Shown piece by piece: positions 8,189 through 16,861 of a stretch of DNA of 16,861 bases. The DNA is taken from the NCBI GenBank assembly GCA_015501075.1, contig JADNYJ010000656.1:1-16861 (forward strand), in the 5' to 3' direction. Position numbers and translations under genes: made by a program. The notes below the pieces were generated by a model. It was not told the DNA's origin, made no database searches, and worked only from the letters and a program-made list of their open reading frames with translations. Within the stretch, counting starts at the first letter, position 1; each line of letters starts with the position of its first letter. This DNA comes from Gymnopilus junonius. Its lineage: Eukaryota > Basidiomycota > Agaricomycetes > Agaricales > Galerinaceae.

Positions 8189-8198
8189 TTTGCTGATG
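8189..8198 (-). repeat. Right terminal inverted repeat of the 1018-bp element
   Basis: TTTGCTGATG, the exact reverse complement of the left end, followed by the TA duplicate. Confidence 0.8.
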
Positions 8199-8440
8199 TA
8201 CATTCTTTGGCTCATGGAGCAGGGCGTCGGTATGGCCGGCAAATTTTGCACACTAGTGCGAAGATCAACAAGTCAACTTTGATAACAACAACGCTTGGTT
8301 CAAGAAGTTGTCTGTCTCGATCCCGATCTTTTGATTGAAGAACGCCCAGAAGCTTACAAAATGTGCAATGCGTTGTTGAAGATATGCAAGACCATGGTAT
8401 TTGCAAAGGTGTAGTAGTGTTCCGCCCCGTAGTCACATAA

Positions 8441-8852
8441 GTAGTACAAGGTTCGAGAAGGCGGCGAAAATGGTAAGTAGGCTATTTCACATTGTATATT
8501 GCATATACAATTACAACCGCAAAATGCATTACAATTACTGTACAAGGCGTCGTGCCCACTCGCGCCCATGATTGCAGAATCAATGCAGATAATTACTTAT
8601 AATTACCTTTATCTCAGGATGCTTACCCCACATCTCGATTGATTATGATCGAAAATCTGGGGTAGTCACATGAATGATTCGGCCGATAAACTACCGGGGA
8701 CAGCGGCAATTTCCCGAACGAGTCGTCTCCGAGAGAATCTGAGCATTCTCGAAGACAACGAACTGTCGTTCAATAGGATATTCTCACTGTCCACGTCACA
8801 AACCACTCACCTTCCCCTTTGCAATGGCCTGGGGCCGTTTCTTGCAACAAAT
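8441..8852. promoter_or_regulatory. Intergenic region before the transhydrogenase gene
   Basis: 412 bp. The part next to the pseudogene is AT-rich (ATTACAATTACTG, TAATTACCTTTA) and the part next to the next gene holds its promoter. A frame that is open from 8670 joins the transhydrogenase start in frame, but its sequence does not look like a targeting peptide, so the start at 8853 is preferred. No clear TATA box was identified. Confidence 0.4.
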
Positions 8853-11800
8853 ATGGGCTTGCAGAGTCGCCATCTAGCCGCCATTGTCGTTTCTCTCTCA
8901 CCTCGAGGTCAACCAAAACCATCTTCATTACAAGCAAGGTTAACAAGTGAACTGACATCATTTATCTGCTGTAGGGCATCGTTACTTTCATAGTACATCT
9001 CAGGTTCTTAACACTATCTCCGAAAAACCCCCTCTCGATGGCTCTGGAATTCCTTATTCTTCTCTCACTGTTGGTGTCCCCCGTGAAATCTTCCCGAACG
9101 AACGCAGGGTCGCTCTCACTCCCCAGAATGCTTCTTTACTGCGAAAAAAGGGCTTTTCTAACGTACTAATTGAACGCAACGCGGGTGTTGAGGCACAATT
9201 CCTTGATGAACAATACGCTGCTGCAGGCGCCACTCTTGTCTCCCGAGAAGAGCTGTACAATTCTGTAGACATTATGCTCAAAGTTAGGCCACCGTTACTC
9301 GAACAAGAAGCACAGCATTTCAAGACAGGAAGCACTGTTATATCCTTTCTGTATCCAACTCAGAATAAAGCTATTGTTGATACCCTCTCCGCACGTAGAG
9401 TCGACGCTTTCGCTGTATGTGTTCCTCGCCTTGATTCAGAAGTCGCTTCTGATATGTATTCCAGATGGACATGATACCTAGAATTTCTCGAGCCCAAGTT
9501 TTCGATGCCCTCAGGTGATTGCCGTACCAGTCATCGAAATATTTCGCTCAATATTCCTCAGCTCGATGGCCAACATCGCAGGGTACAAAGCTGTTTTAGA
9601 GGCATCCAATCATTTTGGTAGATTTTTAACAGGTCAAGTGACGGCGGCTGGGTACGCGTTAACATTTCTTGGTACTTACCGCTTCTGCTTACTTACACCC
9701 CATCACTCTATCCCAGCAAGGTGTGTAATGTCAAGTATGAGATCCACAGCCCTATTGACTCCTGTAGATTCCTCCCGGTAAAGTTTTGGTAATTGGTGCA
9801 GGAGTGGCCGGATTGAGTGCAATAGCAACAGTAAATCTTTCGTGGCTATTTTCAGAATGCAAGCTTGATTATTGACCCTTCTATTCAGGCCAGGAGATTA
9901 GGCGCCATAGTGCGAGGGTTTGATACTCGATCAGCTGCTCGCGAACAAGTACAATCTTTGGGTGCAGAGTTCGTCGAGGTCGATATCCAAGAAGATGGGA
10001 GCGGCGGTGGCGGATATGCCAAAGCTATGTCGAAGGAATTTATTGAGGCTGAAATGGCACTCTTCATGGAACAGTGCAAAGAAGTGGACATCGTGATAAC
10101 CACAGTACGTTCCGAAAGCTCAAGGAGGCTCATAGCTGACACCGCAATGATAGGCATTAATTCCGGGTCAACCAGCTCCGAAGTTGATCACAAATGAAAT
10201 GGTGGCTGCCATGAAAAAGGGTTCCGTGATTGTCGACTTGGCCTCTGAAGCTGGGGGAAACTGTGAGGCGACTAAACCAGGCGAACTTACAGTGCAGTCC
10301 GGAGTGACTATTATCGGTAAATTCAATTCGATGTTCATTGGGATATCTCCTCATAAGACGATTTGACAGGGTATACTGATCTGCCTTCGCGATTACCCAC
10401 TCAATCTTCCACTCTATACTCCAATAACATTACGAAGTTCCTACTCTCCGTTGGAGGCGAAGGCAAATATTCACTCGATCTTAACGACGAGGTTGTCCGA
10501 GGCTCACTGATTGTTCACAATGGAAAGATCCTTCCGCCTGTTCCCCGTACTATTCCACCTCCTGCCCCTGCTCCCTCCCCTGCAAGGTAGAAGAGGTTGT
10601 CAAATCTTTAACCCCATGGAAAAAGGCTTCACGAGAAGTGGCTCTCGTCACTGCTGGGATGGGTACAACCATCGCTCTCGGCAAGGCGACCGGAACTGCG
10701 TTCATGGACAGCTTCTTTACCTTTGGCCTCGCAGGTCTCGTTGGCTATAGGCATGTCCTCCATCTCGAATGTTTCCTGTCTCATTTTTATTGACTCACTT
10801 GATTGCTTCCAGAGTAGTATGGGGCGTAGCTCCCGCCTTGCATTCCCCCCTCATGTCTGTCACGAATGCCATTTCTGGTCTGGTTCGTAACCTATATTTA
10901 GTAAGACGAGATAATCCATTTCAATTTCAATTGCGTAGGTCGGTGTAGCTGGCTTGTTTGTTATGGGTGGCGGTTATCTTCCGCAAACTGTCCCGCAAAC
11001 ACTAGGAGCGCTTGCTGTCTTGCTAGCGAGTATCAACGTATCTGGTGGCTTCATCATCACAAAAACGCATGTTGGACATGTTCAAACGTATGCCTGCCAT
11101 ATCCCGCTCTTTGCTCTGACACTTCCTGAACCTTACTAGGGCCCACCGATCCGCCTGAGTATTCGTGGTTATACGCCATTCCTGGTGTGGTATTTACAGG
11201 AGGATTCTTGGCCGCTGCGAGCACTGGCATGTCGGGTCTTGTTCAAGCCGGTTATCTTACCAGCAGCATTCTTTGCATAGGTACAACGCTCCCATTATGC
11301 ATGTTTACCTACTCAAGCTTGATGTGTAGGATCTCTTTCTGGGTTGAGTTCGCAGACAACGGCAAGACATGGTAACGCTCTGGGAATTCTAGGTGTTGGA
11401 TCAGGTGTTCTTGCTTCGCTGGCTGCTGTTGGCTTCCCTCCCGAAGTCGTTGGCCAATTCGTAGGCGTCGCTGCCCTTGGAGGGATTCTGGGCGCTGTCA
11501 TTGGAAGGCGTGTCACCCCTACAGAACTTCCTCAAACTGTTGCCCTCCTTCATTCCATTGTCGGCCTTTCTGCAGTCCTAACAAGCATTGGCAGTGTGTT
11601 GCAGGACACTGCCCATCTTTCAACGCTTCACATGGTCACTGCTTACCTTGGTGTCGTTATCGGAGGAATTACTTTTACTGGATCTATTGTAGCATTCCTT
11701 AAACTTGCGGCAAAGATGTCTAGCAGGCCACTCGCTTTGCCAGGAAAGCATCTAATAAACACTACGCTTCTAGGCGCAAATGCAGCAACAATGGCAGGCT

Positions 11801-13185
11801 TCTTGTCTGTGGGATCTTCTACACCTTTAGTGGCGGCATCTTTCCTGGGTGCAAGCACTTTCCTGAGCTTCTTGAAGGGCTTTACAACAACCTCAGCCAT
11901 TGGAGGAGCTGACATGCGTACGTTTCTGTATGATTTGCGATAAATTGGCTAACAAATAACTTTAGCTGTGGTTATCACGGTTCTCAATGCTTACTCGTAA
12001 GTTTCTTGGCTGCTGTTATGATCACACTCATTGACATGTTGACAGAGGTTTTGCACTCGTGGCTGAAGGTGTGTCGCCTTGATTGCGTGAGCAAACCGAT
12101 TTTTACATTATTAGGCTTCATGTTGGAAAACCCTCTGCTGGTATCCGTTGGGTCCCTCATTGGCGTTAGTGGCTCAATTCTTTCATACATCATGGTAAGC
12201 ATCTAGAAGGTAAAACAGTGCTGTGTACTGACATACCACAGTGTATTGCCATGAATAGGTCTCTCACCAATGTATTGTTCGGTGGAATCGGCACTCCGGT
12301 ATCTGCAGAGGCACATAAAATCGAGGGAACTATCACTAAGACAACAGTGGACGATACAGCTGAAGCTTTGGCCAACGCCGATAGCGTCATACTGGTATGA
12401 GACAGCGAGTGCGAAAGCCTTTCAGATTGACGGCTGACACTGTTGTGTAGGTCGTTGGTTATGGCATGGCGGTCGCAAAAGCGCAATATGCCATTTCGGA
12501 GATTACATCTTTACTTCGTTCTAAAGGCATAAATGTCCGCGTACGTTAAACTTTTTATCTTCACTTTCGTTCGATATCTAATAGAGTCGCTCTAGTTTGC
12601 AATTCATCCTGTTGCTGGACGTATGCCGGGACAGTGCAACGTTTTGCTCGCAGAAGCATCCGTACCGTACGATAGTGAGTACTCAGATTGTGCACTGCCT
12701 TCAAACCATTAACTATCCCGTTCTTATCAGTTGTACTTGAAATGGATGAAATAAACGATGATTTCAAAGACACCGATGTAACCCTTGTTATTGGCGCAAA
12801 TGACACCGTGAACCCCATTGCACTTGAACCAGGTTCTGCTATAGCAGTACGAGCGTCTTGTTGATGATTTGAGCATAGTTGACGACAATTTCCAGGGCAT
12901 GCCCGTTCTTCACGCATGGAAGAGTAAACAGGTTGTTGTCATGAAACGCGGTCTCGCGAGTGGCTATGGTTCGTGTGCTCTTCATTGTGTAGACTTCTCA
13001 AGATCTTATTCATATGCAGCCGATGTGCCGAATCCCATGTTCTACATGCCTGGAACAAAAGATGTTGTTTGGAGATGCTAAGGATACATGCGAAGGTGAC
13101 TTCCCTTTATGTAAGATACTTATTAACTACCTAACGTCGTATGCTAGCAATCAAACGGAGCCTTGAAACACGCTTCGCAAAATGA
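8853..13185 (+). CDS. Mitochondrial proton-translocating NAD(P) transhydrogenase, 23 exons, three frame breaks
   Basis: The enzyme transfers hydride from NADH to NADP+ across the inner mitochondrial membrane, driven by the proton gradient. Exons: 8853..8907, 8975..9414, 9465..9514, 9562..9651, 9717..9720, 9768..9830, 9889..10104, 10154..10316, 10370..10750, 10813..10882, 10939..11087, 11140..11280, 11330..11917, 11966..11996, 12046..12068, 12115..12194, 12242..12394, 12451..12540, 12596..12674, 12731..12846, 12896..12968, 13020..13095, 13148..13185; about 1055 aa. Order: basic N-terminal targeting region, NAD domain I ([32 protein letters not shown]), a Pro/Ala hinge, membrane domain II, and NADP domain III ([39 protein letters not shown]). 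This is the single-chain eukaryotic arrangement. Frame breaks: one A missing near 10585, one A extra in 11061-11065, one A extra in 13057-13060. All lie in A runs, so sequencing error is possible. Confidence 0.9.
8908..8974 (+). other. Transhydrogenase intron 1
   Basis: GTCAAC..GCTGTAG, 67 bp, phase 1, joining the targeting peptide segments [14 protein letters not shown] 36-bp alternative from 8939 is in the wrong phase and was not chosen. Confidence 0.6.
9717..9720 (+). other. 4-nt micro-exon of the transhydrogenase gene
   Basis: CAAG lies between two introns with canonical ends (9652..9716, GTACGC..CCCAG, 65 bp; 9721..9767, GTGTGT..CTGTAG, 47 bp). With it the flanking exons read [17 protein letters not shown] in frame; direct joining of the two flanking exons is out of frame and loses the conserved Lys. 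Confidence 0.75.
10751..10812 (+). other. GC-AG intron of the transhydrogenase gene
   Basis: The donor is AG|GCATGT and the acceptor TTCCAG, 62 bp, phase 2. It joins GLVGY-R to [13 protein letters not shown]. No GT donor nearby gives this conserved sequence. Confidence 0.75.
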
Positions 13186-13446
13186 GCTAATTGCGTCAGT
13201 TCAATTGATCTGTTGTATTTCTATCATATTTATCAAGGACTGCAAGTTGCAAGCCATTTACATGGATACTTTCAACGACATATTGTACATAAATATAGCT
13301 ATATGGACAGACTGCATTACTACCGTCTAGATCTGTAAGTCCCTAGTAAGTTCTATAAATTTAGGGTATATGGAACAAGCAGTCTTGCAAACGTAGGATA
13401 ATGGGTGACGACTTGCATTTGAGGGTACCAGAGGGTTCGTTTCCAC
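13186..13446. terminator. Convergent 3' region
   Basis: 261 bp between the stop codons of two converging genes, AT-rich, with TATATGG and AATATAGCTATATGG stretches that may act in 3' end formation. No gene is seen. Confidence 0.35.
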
Positions 13447-14937
13447 CTATTGCCGGATTAAAAACTTTGATTCAGATTCGCCCGAGTTCGGTGTTCCATC
13501 CATAGTAACCATAGATGACAATGACGTCGACGATGAAATCGATGAAAGGGAGACCTGTTGGGGAAAAGACGAACGGAGTGAACCTGATTCCCTGGGTTTC
13601 TCATTCTTCATCCACATCCACGATTCTCTGCTCATCATGACGTTGACTCGAGTCGGGTTTTGATTGTATAGCCACGTGGCTATAAGGACTACAGCAGAAC
13701 CCAGGACGAAAGTGATGGTCATCTTGAAATCAAACAGAGCCACCGATGCCAAGAAGGACATGACGATGCTAAGGCTGGTTGCAAAGCCCTTCAGGATGTT
13801 GTCGGAATATTTGATGACCATGGCTGTGACAAGTCCGCCCAATACCTGGACCAGTACGGTCGCCCATGCCCACGCTCCAAAATTTTCGAACAGTGCGGAA
13901 ATAAAACTTCCTCCTGCCTGGGAGGTATTGGCGTGCTGGTTAAACATGACGGGGCCTAGAGCGGGTAGGAGAGAGAAAAGCGATAGTTGGATATTGCGAA
14001 CCCAAAGATCAGCTTGAGAGTTTTTGAGAACCATCTCAAAGTATACGCCAGCGAGTCCCGACGTAAAACAGGCAGCCACGACTGCTATAAAGCCCTTCAT
14101 GGGGTTCATTGAGGGCGACTCAAGGGAGGCCGCAGCAGAGCCTTCCGAAGCAGCTTTATCAATGCCAGCTTGAATCTGAACAATTCCGACCCCAATGGCC
14201 AGGAAAAGCAGAGAGAGCCATTGACTCGTTGACAACTTCTTGCGTAATAAAATGACAGAGAACGCGGCGGTAGTTAATATTTTCATTTGATAAGTGACCT
14301 GGAAAGTTGCGGCTTCGAGATTGGAGGCAGCCACATATTGTAAATTATTTTGGATGACTATCATAGAGAGTGTTGGTCAAGATTTATCGGACGCAAGCTT
14401 CATGCACGCACCATATAAAATAGCTGGTATAGATAATTTCCAACAGTCTTGGCTGAATACTTCTCGCGACAATCTCCGTAGGCGTCTTAAAACACGGCCG
14501 GTGAAAGGGCGTGGTGGGACATAAGGTGCCTGCGCGTTTTCGTACGCCACGAGGGAAGAATCGATACGCAAGAAAGCAATGGCAAGGGAGATCGTTCCTT
14601 TTAAGATTTCGTTCATTAAAACAGCAGTTGCTGCGGAATAAGTACGTGAAGGCGGCGTGGAGACTCTGGAGTAGTGCATAACTATGGTAAGGGCTGAATT
14701 CTGGACTGCCAGAGTCACAAGTCTACGGAGAACACGGTCGAAGGGTCAGTTGAAAAATCTCCCTTGGTTTGCTGGGCGTACTGACGAGAGGTACTTTAGG
14801 GGTATACCCCATAATGACGGGAGAGCTGGCGGGCTAGGATTGCTCGGAAGAGAAAGCTCTACGTCGTCGTCATCACGCTCATGGTCCTTAGCCTTCAAAT
14901 TAAGGCTGAGCTCTATGGGTAGGTGGACGTTGGACAT
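13447..14937 (-). CDS. SLC35A-type UDP-sugar transporter (UDP-galactose/UDP-GlcNAc family)
   Basis: Three exons on the minus strand, 14937..14786, 14722..14412 and 14357..13447, splice to 458 codons with no frame problem (457 aa). The family carries nucleotide sugars into the Golgi or ER lumen in exchange for nucleoside monophosphate. Family signatures are strong: LAVQNSALTIVMHYSR in the first membrane segment, NNLQYVAASNLEAATFQVTYQMKILTTA, the SGLAGVYFEMVLK loop with WVRNIQLSLFS, and GGLVTAMVIKYSDNILKGFATSLSIV, which is highly conserved in SLC35A. About ten hydrophobic segments are expected. The N-terminus is acidic and hydrophilic (DDDDVELS); the C-terminal tail is Ser-rich and likely cytosolic. 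Exact sugar specificity cannot be read, though UDP-galactose is the likeliest. The stop-to-stop distance to the convergent transhydrogenase gene is 261 bp. Confidence 0.88.
14358..14411 (-). other. Transporter intron 2
   Basis: GTGCGT (14411 downward) to GATAG (ending 14358), 54 bp, phase 1; joins SIPAILY to VIQNNLQYVA. Confidence 0.8.
14723..14785 (-). other. Transporter intron 1
   Basis: GTCAGT (14785 downward) to CCGTAG (ending 14723), 63 bp, phase 2; joins PLKYLS to LVTLAVQNS. Confidence 0.8.
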
Positions 14938-15157
14938 GAGATAAATAGGAGGAAGAGAAGGGCGATGATAGTATTTAATTGCAGTCGCCCTTTCGTCCGC
15001 AGCCAGCAGCCGTGGCTAGACGGCGCGTCGTCACATAGCAAATGATCACGATCCTGGATCATATTTGAATCCGACCAAAAATAAACTGTATTACCTCTTT
15101 CAATAGTGTGGGTACATGTTGCAAATATAGTTTATCTCTACGGGACAGCCCTACTTT
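14938..15157. promoter_or_regulatory. Intergenic region: transporter promoter and 3' end of membrane-protein gene
   Basis: 220 bp between tandem minus-strand genes. It should hold the transporter promoter near 14938-15060 and the 3' UTR of the next gene near 15060-15157. No convincing element was identified. Confidence 0.35.
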
Positions 15158-16861
15158 TCAACGAACCAAGCTTTTTCTGTCGGAAGTTTCGTACAGGCCA
15201 TACAAGCTGTATGTAGGACTTCTGTAGCTTGCATAGGCTTCGGGATTATGTTGCGCAAGAGCCATCTGAGCTAACGATGGAAGAGGCGGTGGTGATGGGA
15301 CTCGAGGAGGCTTTGAGCTCGTATGTCGATCAGGTTGGGCCGGTTCACGGGCTTCAGATGCCATGTCCGGCGCTAAACCCGTCAGTGACATTTGGCTCAC
15401 ACCAAAATCCATTGTCATAAAAGTGTCAGCGCCCGTCCCCCCTTGTTGCATAGGTCTAATGACTGGTACGTCTGGCACGACTTCCATGTTCCGCTTTTTA
15501 CCGTGTTTGATTTCTGCAACGCTCATAGAATCATCTGGATAGAGAGTAGGCTGTGGAGAAGATGCACCGTAGTCTGTCTTGGGTGATGCTAATCCTAGGG
15601 CATATGTTAAGGCCTGGGTGTCTCGGAACCTCTTCGTGCTAGGGTGATGTGCGCTGGGGTACTTGTCTTTAGTGAAGGAACCTCTCTGGGCAACGTTGAT
15701 TCGCGTGGCCGTGGCGATGGAATAGCTTGCACTAGGCAAAGTTGAGATACGAGGATATGCTCCAGCTGCAAAATAGCCAGACCTGACGCGTGCACGTCCT
15801 TCAAATGGATTCTCGATCACAGGAGTCTCCATTGGTTGTACATATTCCGTTGGACCTGGGGATACCATGTCTGTGTCATACGCTAGGCCAACAAATGAAT
15901 TGGTCGAATCCCGGTATCGCATTTCTTCACCTCCCAAATGACGACTTCTTCGATTTGCCGATTTGGACTTTGGACGTTTCGTGACACCGTAGCCCTCTGA
16001 AGTAGGCGTGTTTTCGGACCGGTCTCGGAAAACAACTGGTTCATGATTTAAGGGGTTGCTTGTCGATGCCACCGCAGACTGTCTCTTGTTGGATGATATG
16101 GCTGCGGGAACATTTTGGAAGGCGTGTTGTGTAGAGATCTGCTCAGTAGTCTGATTTATAGAGGGAGGAGTTTGCGTAGCGAAATGATAGCGCGTTGCAT
16201 AATGCGGATCCCCTGGATACGCGTGTGTGGCATTGTATTCATGTACGGGATCTTCAAGAGCAGATTTCATTTGCGGGTATTGTACCCAAGTCCATATTGG
16301 CCCGTTGTTGCCAGCCGTTGATGACAACCTTGCTTCTCCACCAAACATAGGTGATTCTTTCGCCTCGAAAAAGTCACTATCTGCTTCAACATCGTTTAAG
16401 ACCGGAAGAGAAGGTGTTGGGCAAGGGAGTCGTCGGCGACGAGTACACATTTTGATGACAACACAAACGCCCAATAGAAATAAAGCAGAGCCCACGGAGA
16501 GTAGTATGACAACAGCAGCTGTGACCTGGTGAGGCTTGGAATCAGAGCCAGAGGTTAATCCAGAGGGCAGAGATGTTTCTGTGGGTAATGCTGCTCTAGT
16601 AAACTCTGTGGATTTAACAAATGATGTCGGTACCAGGGAGAGTAAAGGAGGAAGAGCAGAGAAGGATGTGGTCTTAAGAGAAGTTCTTGTAATGGGAATG
16701 GGTGAAGTAATTGAAGCAGCACGAGACCCAGAGCCAGTTTCAGTATGAATTGTACCAAGAAGAGGAGAGCCAGTGCCGACAGGATTTGGGACAGTGACAC
16801 CTGCGACAGGAGTGGGATTTGGGATTTGAGTAATCTCATCATTAAGAGGGCGGATAGTAGA
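15158..16861 (-). CDS. Single-pass membrane protein with Ser/Thr-rich ectodomain (partial, runs off right edge)
   Basis: One uninterrupted frame of 567 codons runs from the right window edge to a stop at 15158; the start lies outside. The first 110 or so residues seen are rich in Ser, Thr and Pro, as in O-mannosylated fungal cell-surface proteins. A hydrophobic segment follows at about residues 112-137 of the visible part (AAVVILLSVGSALFLLGVCVV), then the basic stop-transfer CTRRRRL, giving an N-out, C-in topology. The cytoplasmic tail of about 420 residues is low in hydrophobicity, with several Tyr-Pro and Ser-Pro motifs and no recognised domain. The layout is like fungal wall-stress sensors or Mid2/Axl2-type proteins, but no WSC or cadherin-like domain is in view. 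Function not recognised. Confidence 0.7.
   Translation of the reverse strand, partial: STIRPLNDEITQIPNPTPVAGVTVPNPVGTGSPLLGTIHTETGSGSRAASITSPIPITRTSLKTTSFSALPPLLSLVPTSFVKSTEFTRAALPTETSLPSGLTSGSDSKPHQVTAAVVILLSVGSALFLLGVCVVIKMCTRRRRLPCPTPSLPVLNDVEADSDFFEAKESPMFGGEARLSSTAGNNGPIWTWVQYPQMKSALEDPVHEYNATHAYPGDPHYATRYHFATQTPPSINQTTEQISTQHAFQNVPAAISSNKRQSAVASTSNPLNHEPVVFRDRSENTPTSEGYGVTKRPKSKSANRRSRHLGGEEMRYRDSTNSFVGLAYDTDMVSPGPTEYVQPMETPVIENPFEGRARVRSGYFAAGAYPRISTLPSASYSIATATRINVAQRGSFTKDKYPSAHHPSTKRFRDTQALTYALGLASPKTDYGASSPQPTLYPDDSMSVAEIKHGKKRNMEVVPDVPVIRPMQQGGTGADTFMTMDFGVSQMSLTGLAPDMASEAREPAQPDRHTSSKPPRVPSPPPLPSLAQMALAQHNPEAYASYRSPTYSLYGLYETSDRKSLVR

Larger units (their letters stand above)
7181..8198. 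mobile_element. Non-autonomous DNA transposon of 1018 bp at a TA target
   Basis: The ends are CATCAGCAAA (7181-7190) and TTTGCTGATG (8189-8198), exact inverted repeats, each bordered by TA (7179-7180, 8199-8200), as for Tc1/mariner-type insertion. A GTAC duplication with 9-bp ends would fit equally well, because the bases overlap. Removing the element rejoins CTGTAG|TA-CAT and the coding sequence ...INVHSLAHGAGR. Subterminal sites are symmetrical: CCATAGCA three times at the left (7232, 7240, 7313) and its reverse complement TGCTATGG three times at the right (8088, 8097, 8168). No transposase motif is seen in its short open frames (for example 7487..7684 and 7749..7949), so it would depend on a relative elsewhere. 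Confidence 0.85.
5288..8440 (+). pseudogene. RtcB-type RNA ligase, disrupted by two transposons
   Basis: RtcB enzymes join RNA 2',3'-cyclic phosphate and 5'-OH ends using Mn2+ and GTP. Pieces read in order: exon 1 at 5288..5320 and, after a 475-bp element, 5799..6068; then 6136..6254, 6309..6641, 6690..7129 and, after a 1018-bp element, 8201..8440. Motifs are MPDLHPG, GSDIGCGIA (metal-binding Cys), GSGNHFAE, VHTGSRGL, VTHN, HRKGAAPADNGI and AHGAGRR at 8213 (guanylylated His region). An N-terminal extension of about 90 aa precedes the RtcB core. Defects beyond the insertions: two bases missing near 5983; the intron 2 acceptor reads GG at 6307-6308; one G is missing near 6713; an in-frame TGA at 6754-6756; one extra or two missing bases near 8303; one A missing near 8360. 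The intact gene would have been about 480 codons. It resembles the bacterial PrfH-associated RtcB branch more than archaeal/animal RtcB, by impression only. Confidence 0.85.

Noticed and set aside
8939..8974. A 36-bp first intron in the transhydrogenase gene
   Set aside because: It is shorter than every other intron here and leaves exon 2 out of frame; the 67-bp intron from 8908 fits the phase.
10511..10750. Plus-strand open frame of 79 codons within the transhydrogenase region
   Set aside because: It is in neither of the frames that carry the conserved transhydrogenase text and arises next to the frame break near 10585.
1..16861. CRISPR arrays, bacterial operons, tRNA or rRNA genes, viral sequence
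   Set aside because: No regularly spaced repeats, no ribosome-binding-site-led gene strings, no cloverleaf sequence and no viral gene pattern were found; the intron-rich genes show a eukaryotic nuclear genome.

Overview
The window is genomic DNA from a filamentous fungus, most likely a mushroom-forming basidiomycete (Agaricomycetes). The reasons are dense genes on both strands, many short introns of about 46-67 bp with GT...AG ends, and protein sequences that read as fungal versions of eukaryotic families. No tRNA, rRNA, CRISPR array or bacterial operon structure was seen. All gene models were built by hand from conserved protein motifs and splice sites, without database searches.

Layout. 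(1) 1-1356, minus: 5' part of a condensation/CoA-dependent acyltransferase-like gene with an HxxxDG motif, running off the left edge. (2) 1662-2815, plus: a TruB/Pus4 tRNA pseudouridine-55 synthase whose frame is broken three times. (3) 3456-4835, plus: an intact five-exon class I aldolase of the DHDPS/HOGA type with its Tyr and Schiff-base Lys in place. (4) 5288-8440, plus: a fungal RtcB-type RNA ligase gene that is a clear pseudogene. It is cut by two different DNA transposons (5321-5795 and 7181-8198) and also carries a stop codon, a lost splice acceptor and small indels. (5) 8853-13185, plus: a 23-exon mitochondrial NAD(P) transhydrogenase with a 4-nt micro-exon, one GC-AG intron and three single-base frame breaks. 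(6) 13447-14937, minus: an intact SLC35A nucleotide-sugar transporter. (7) 15158-16861, minus: the 3' part of a single-pass membrane protein with a Ser/Thr-rich ectodomain and a long cytoplasmic tail, cut by the right edge.

The genes look like independent housekeeping or metabolic loci (RNA modification and repair, carbonyl metabolism, mitochondrial NADPH supply, Golgi sugar transport, cell surface) rather than one pathway. The main point of interest is the RtcB-like locus. Both insertions lie in coding sequence, and each has target duplications and inverted ends, so the empty sites can be read: removing either element rejoins the reading frame at that point. Genes 2 and 5 also carry small indels, many in short mononucleotide runs, while genes 3 and 6 are clean. 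The genes 2 and 5 breaks may be sequencing or assembly errors or real decay; the transposons and the nonsense codon in gene 4 cannot be explained as homopolymer errors.
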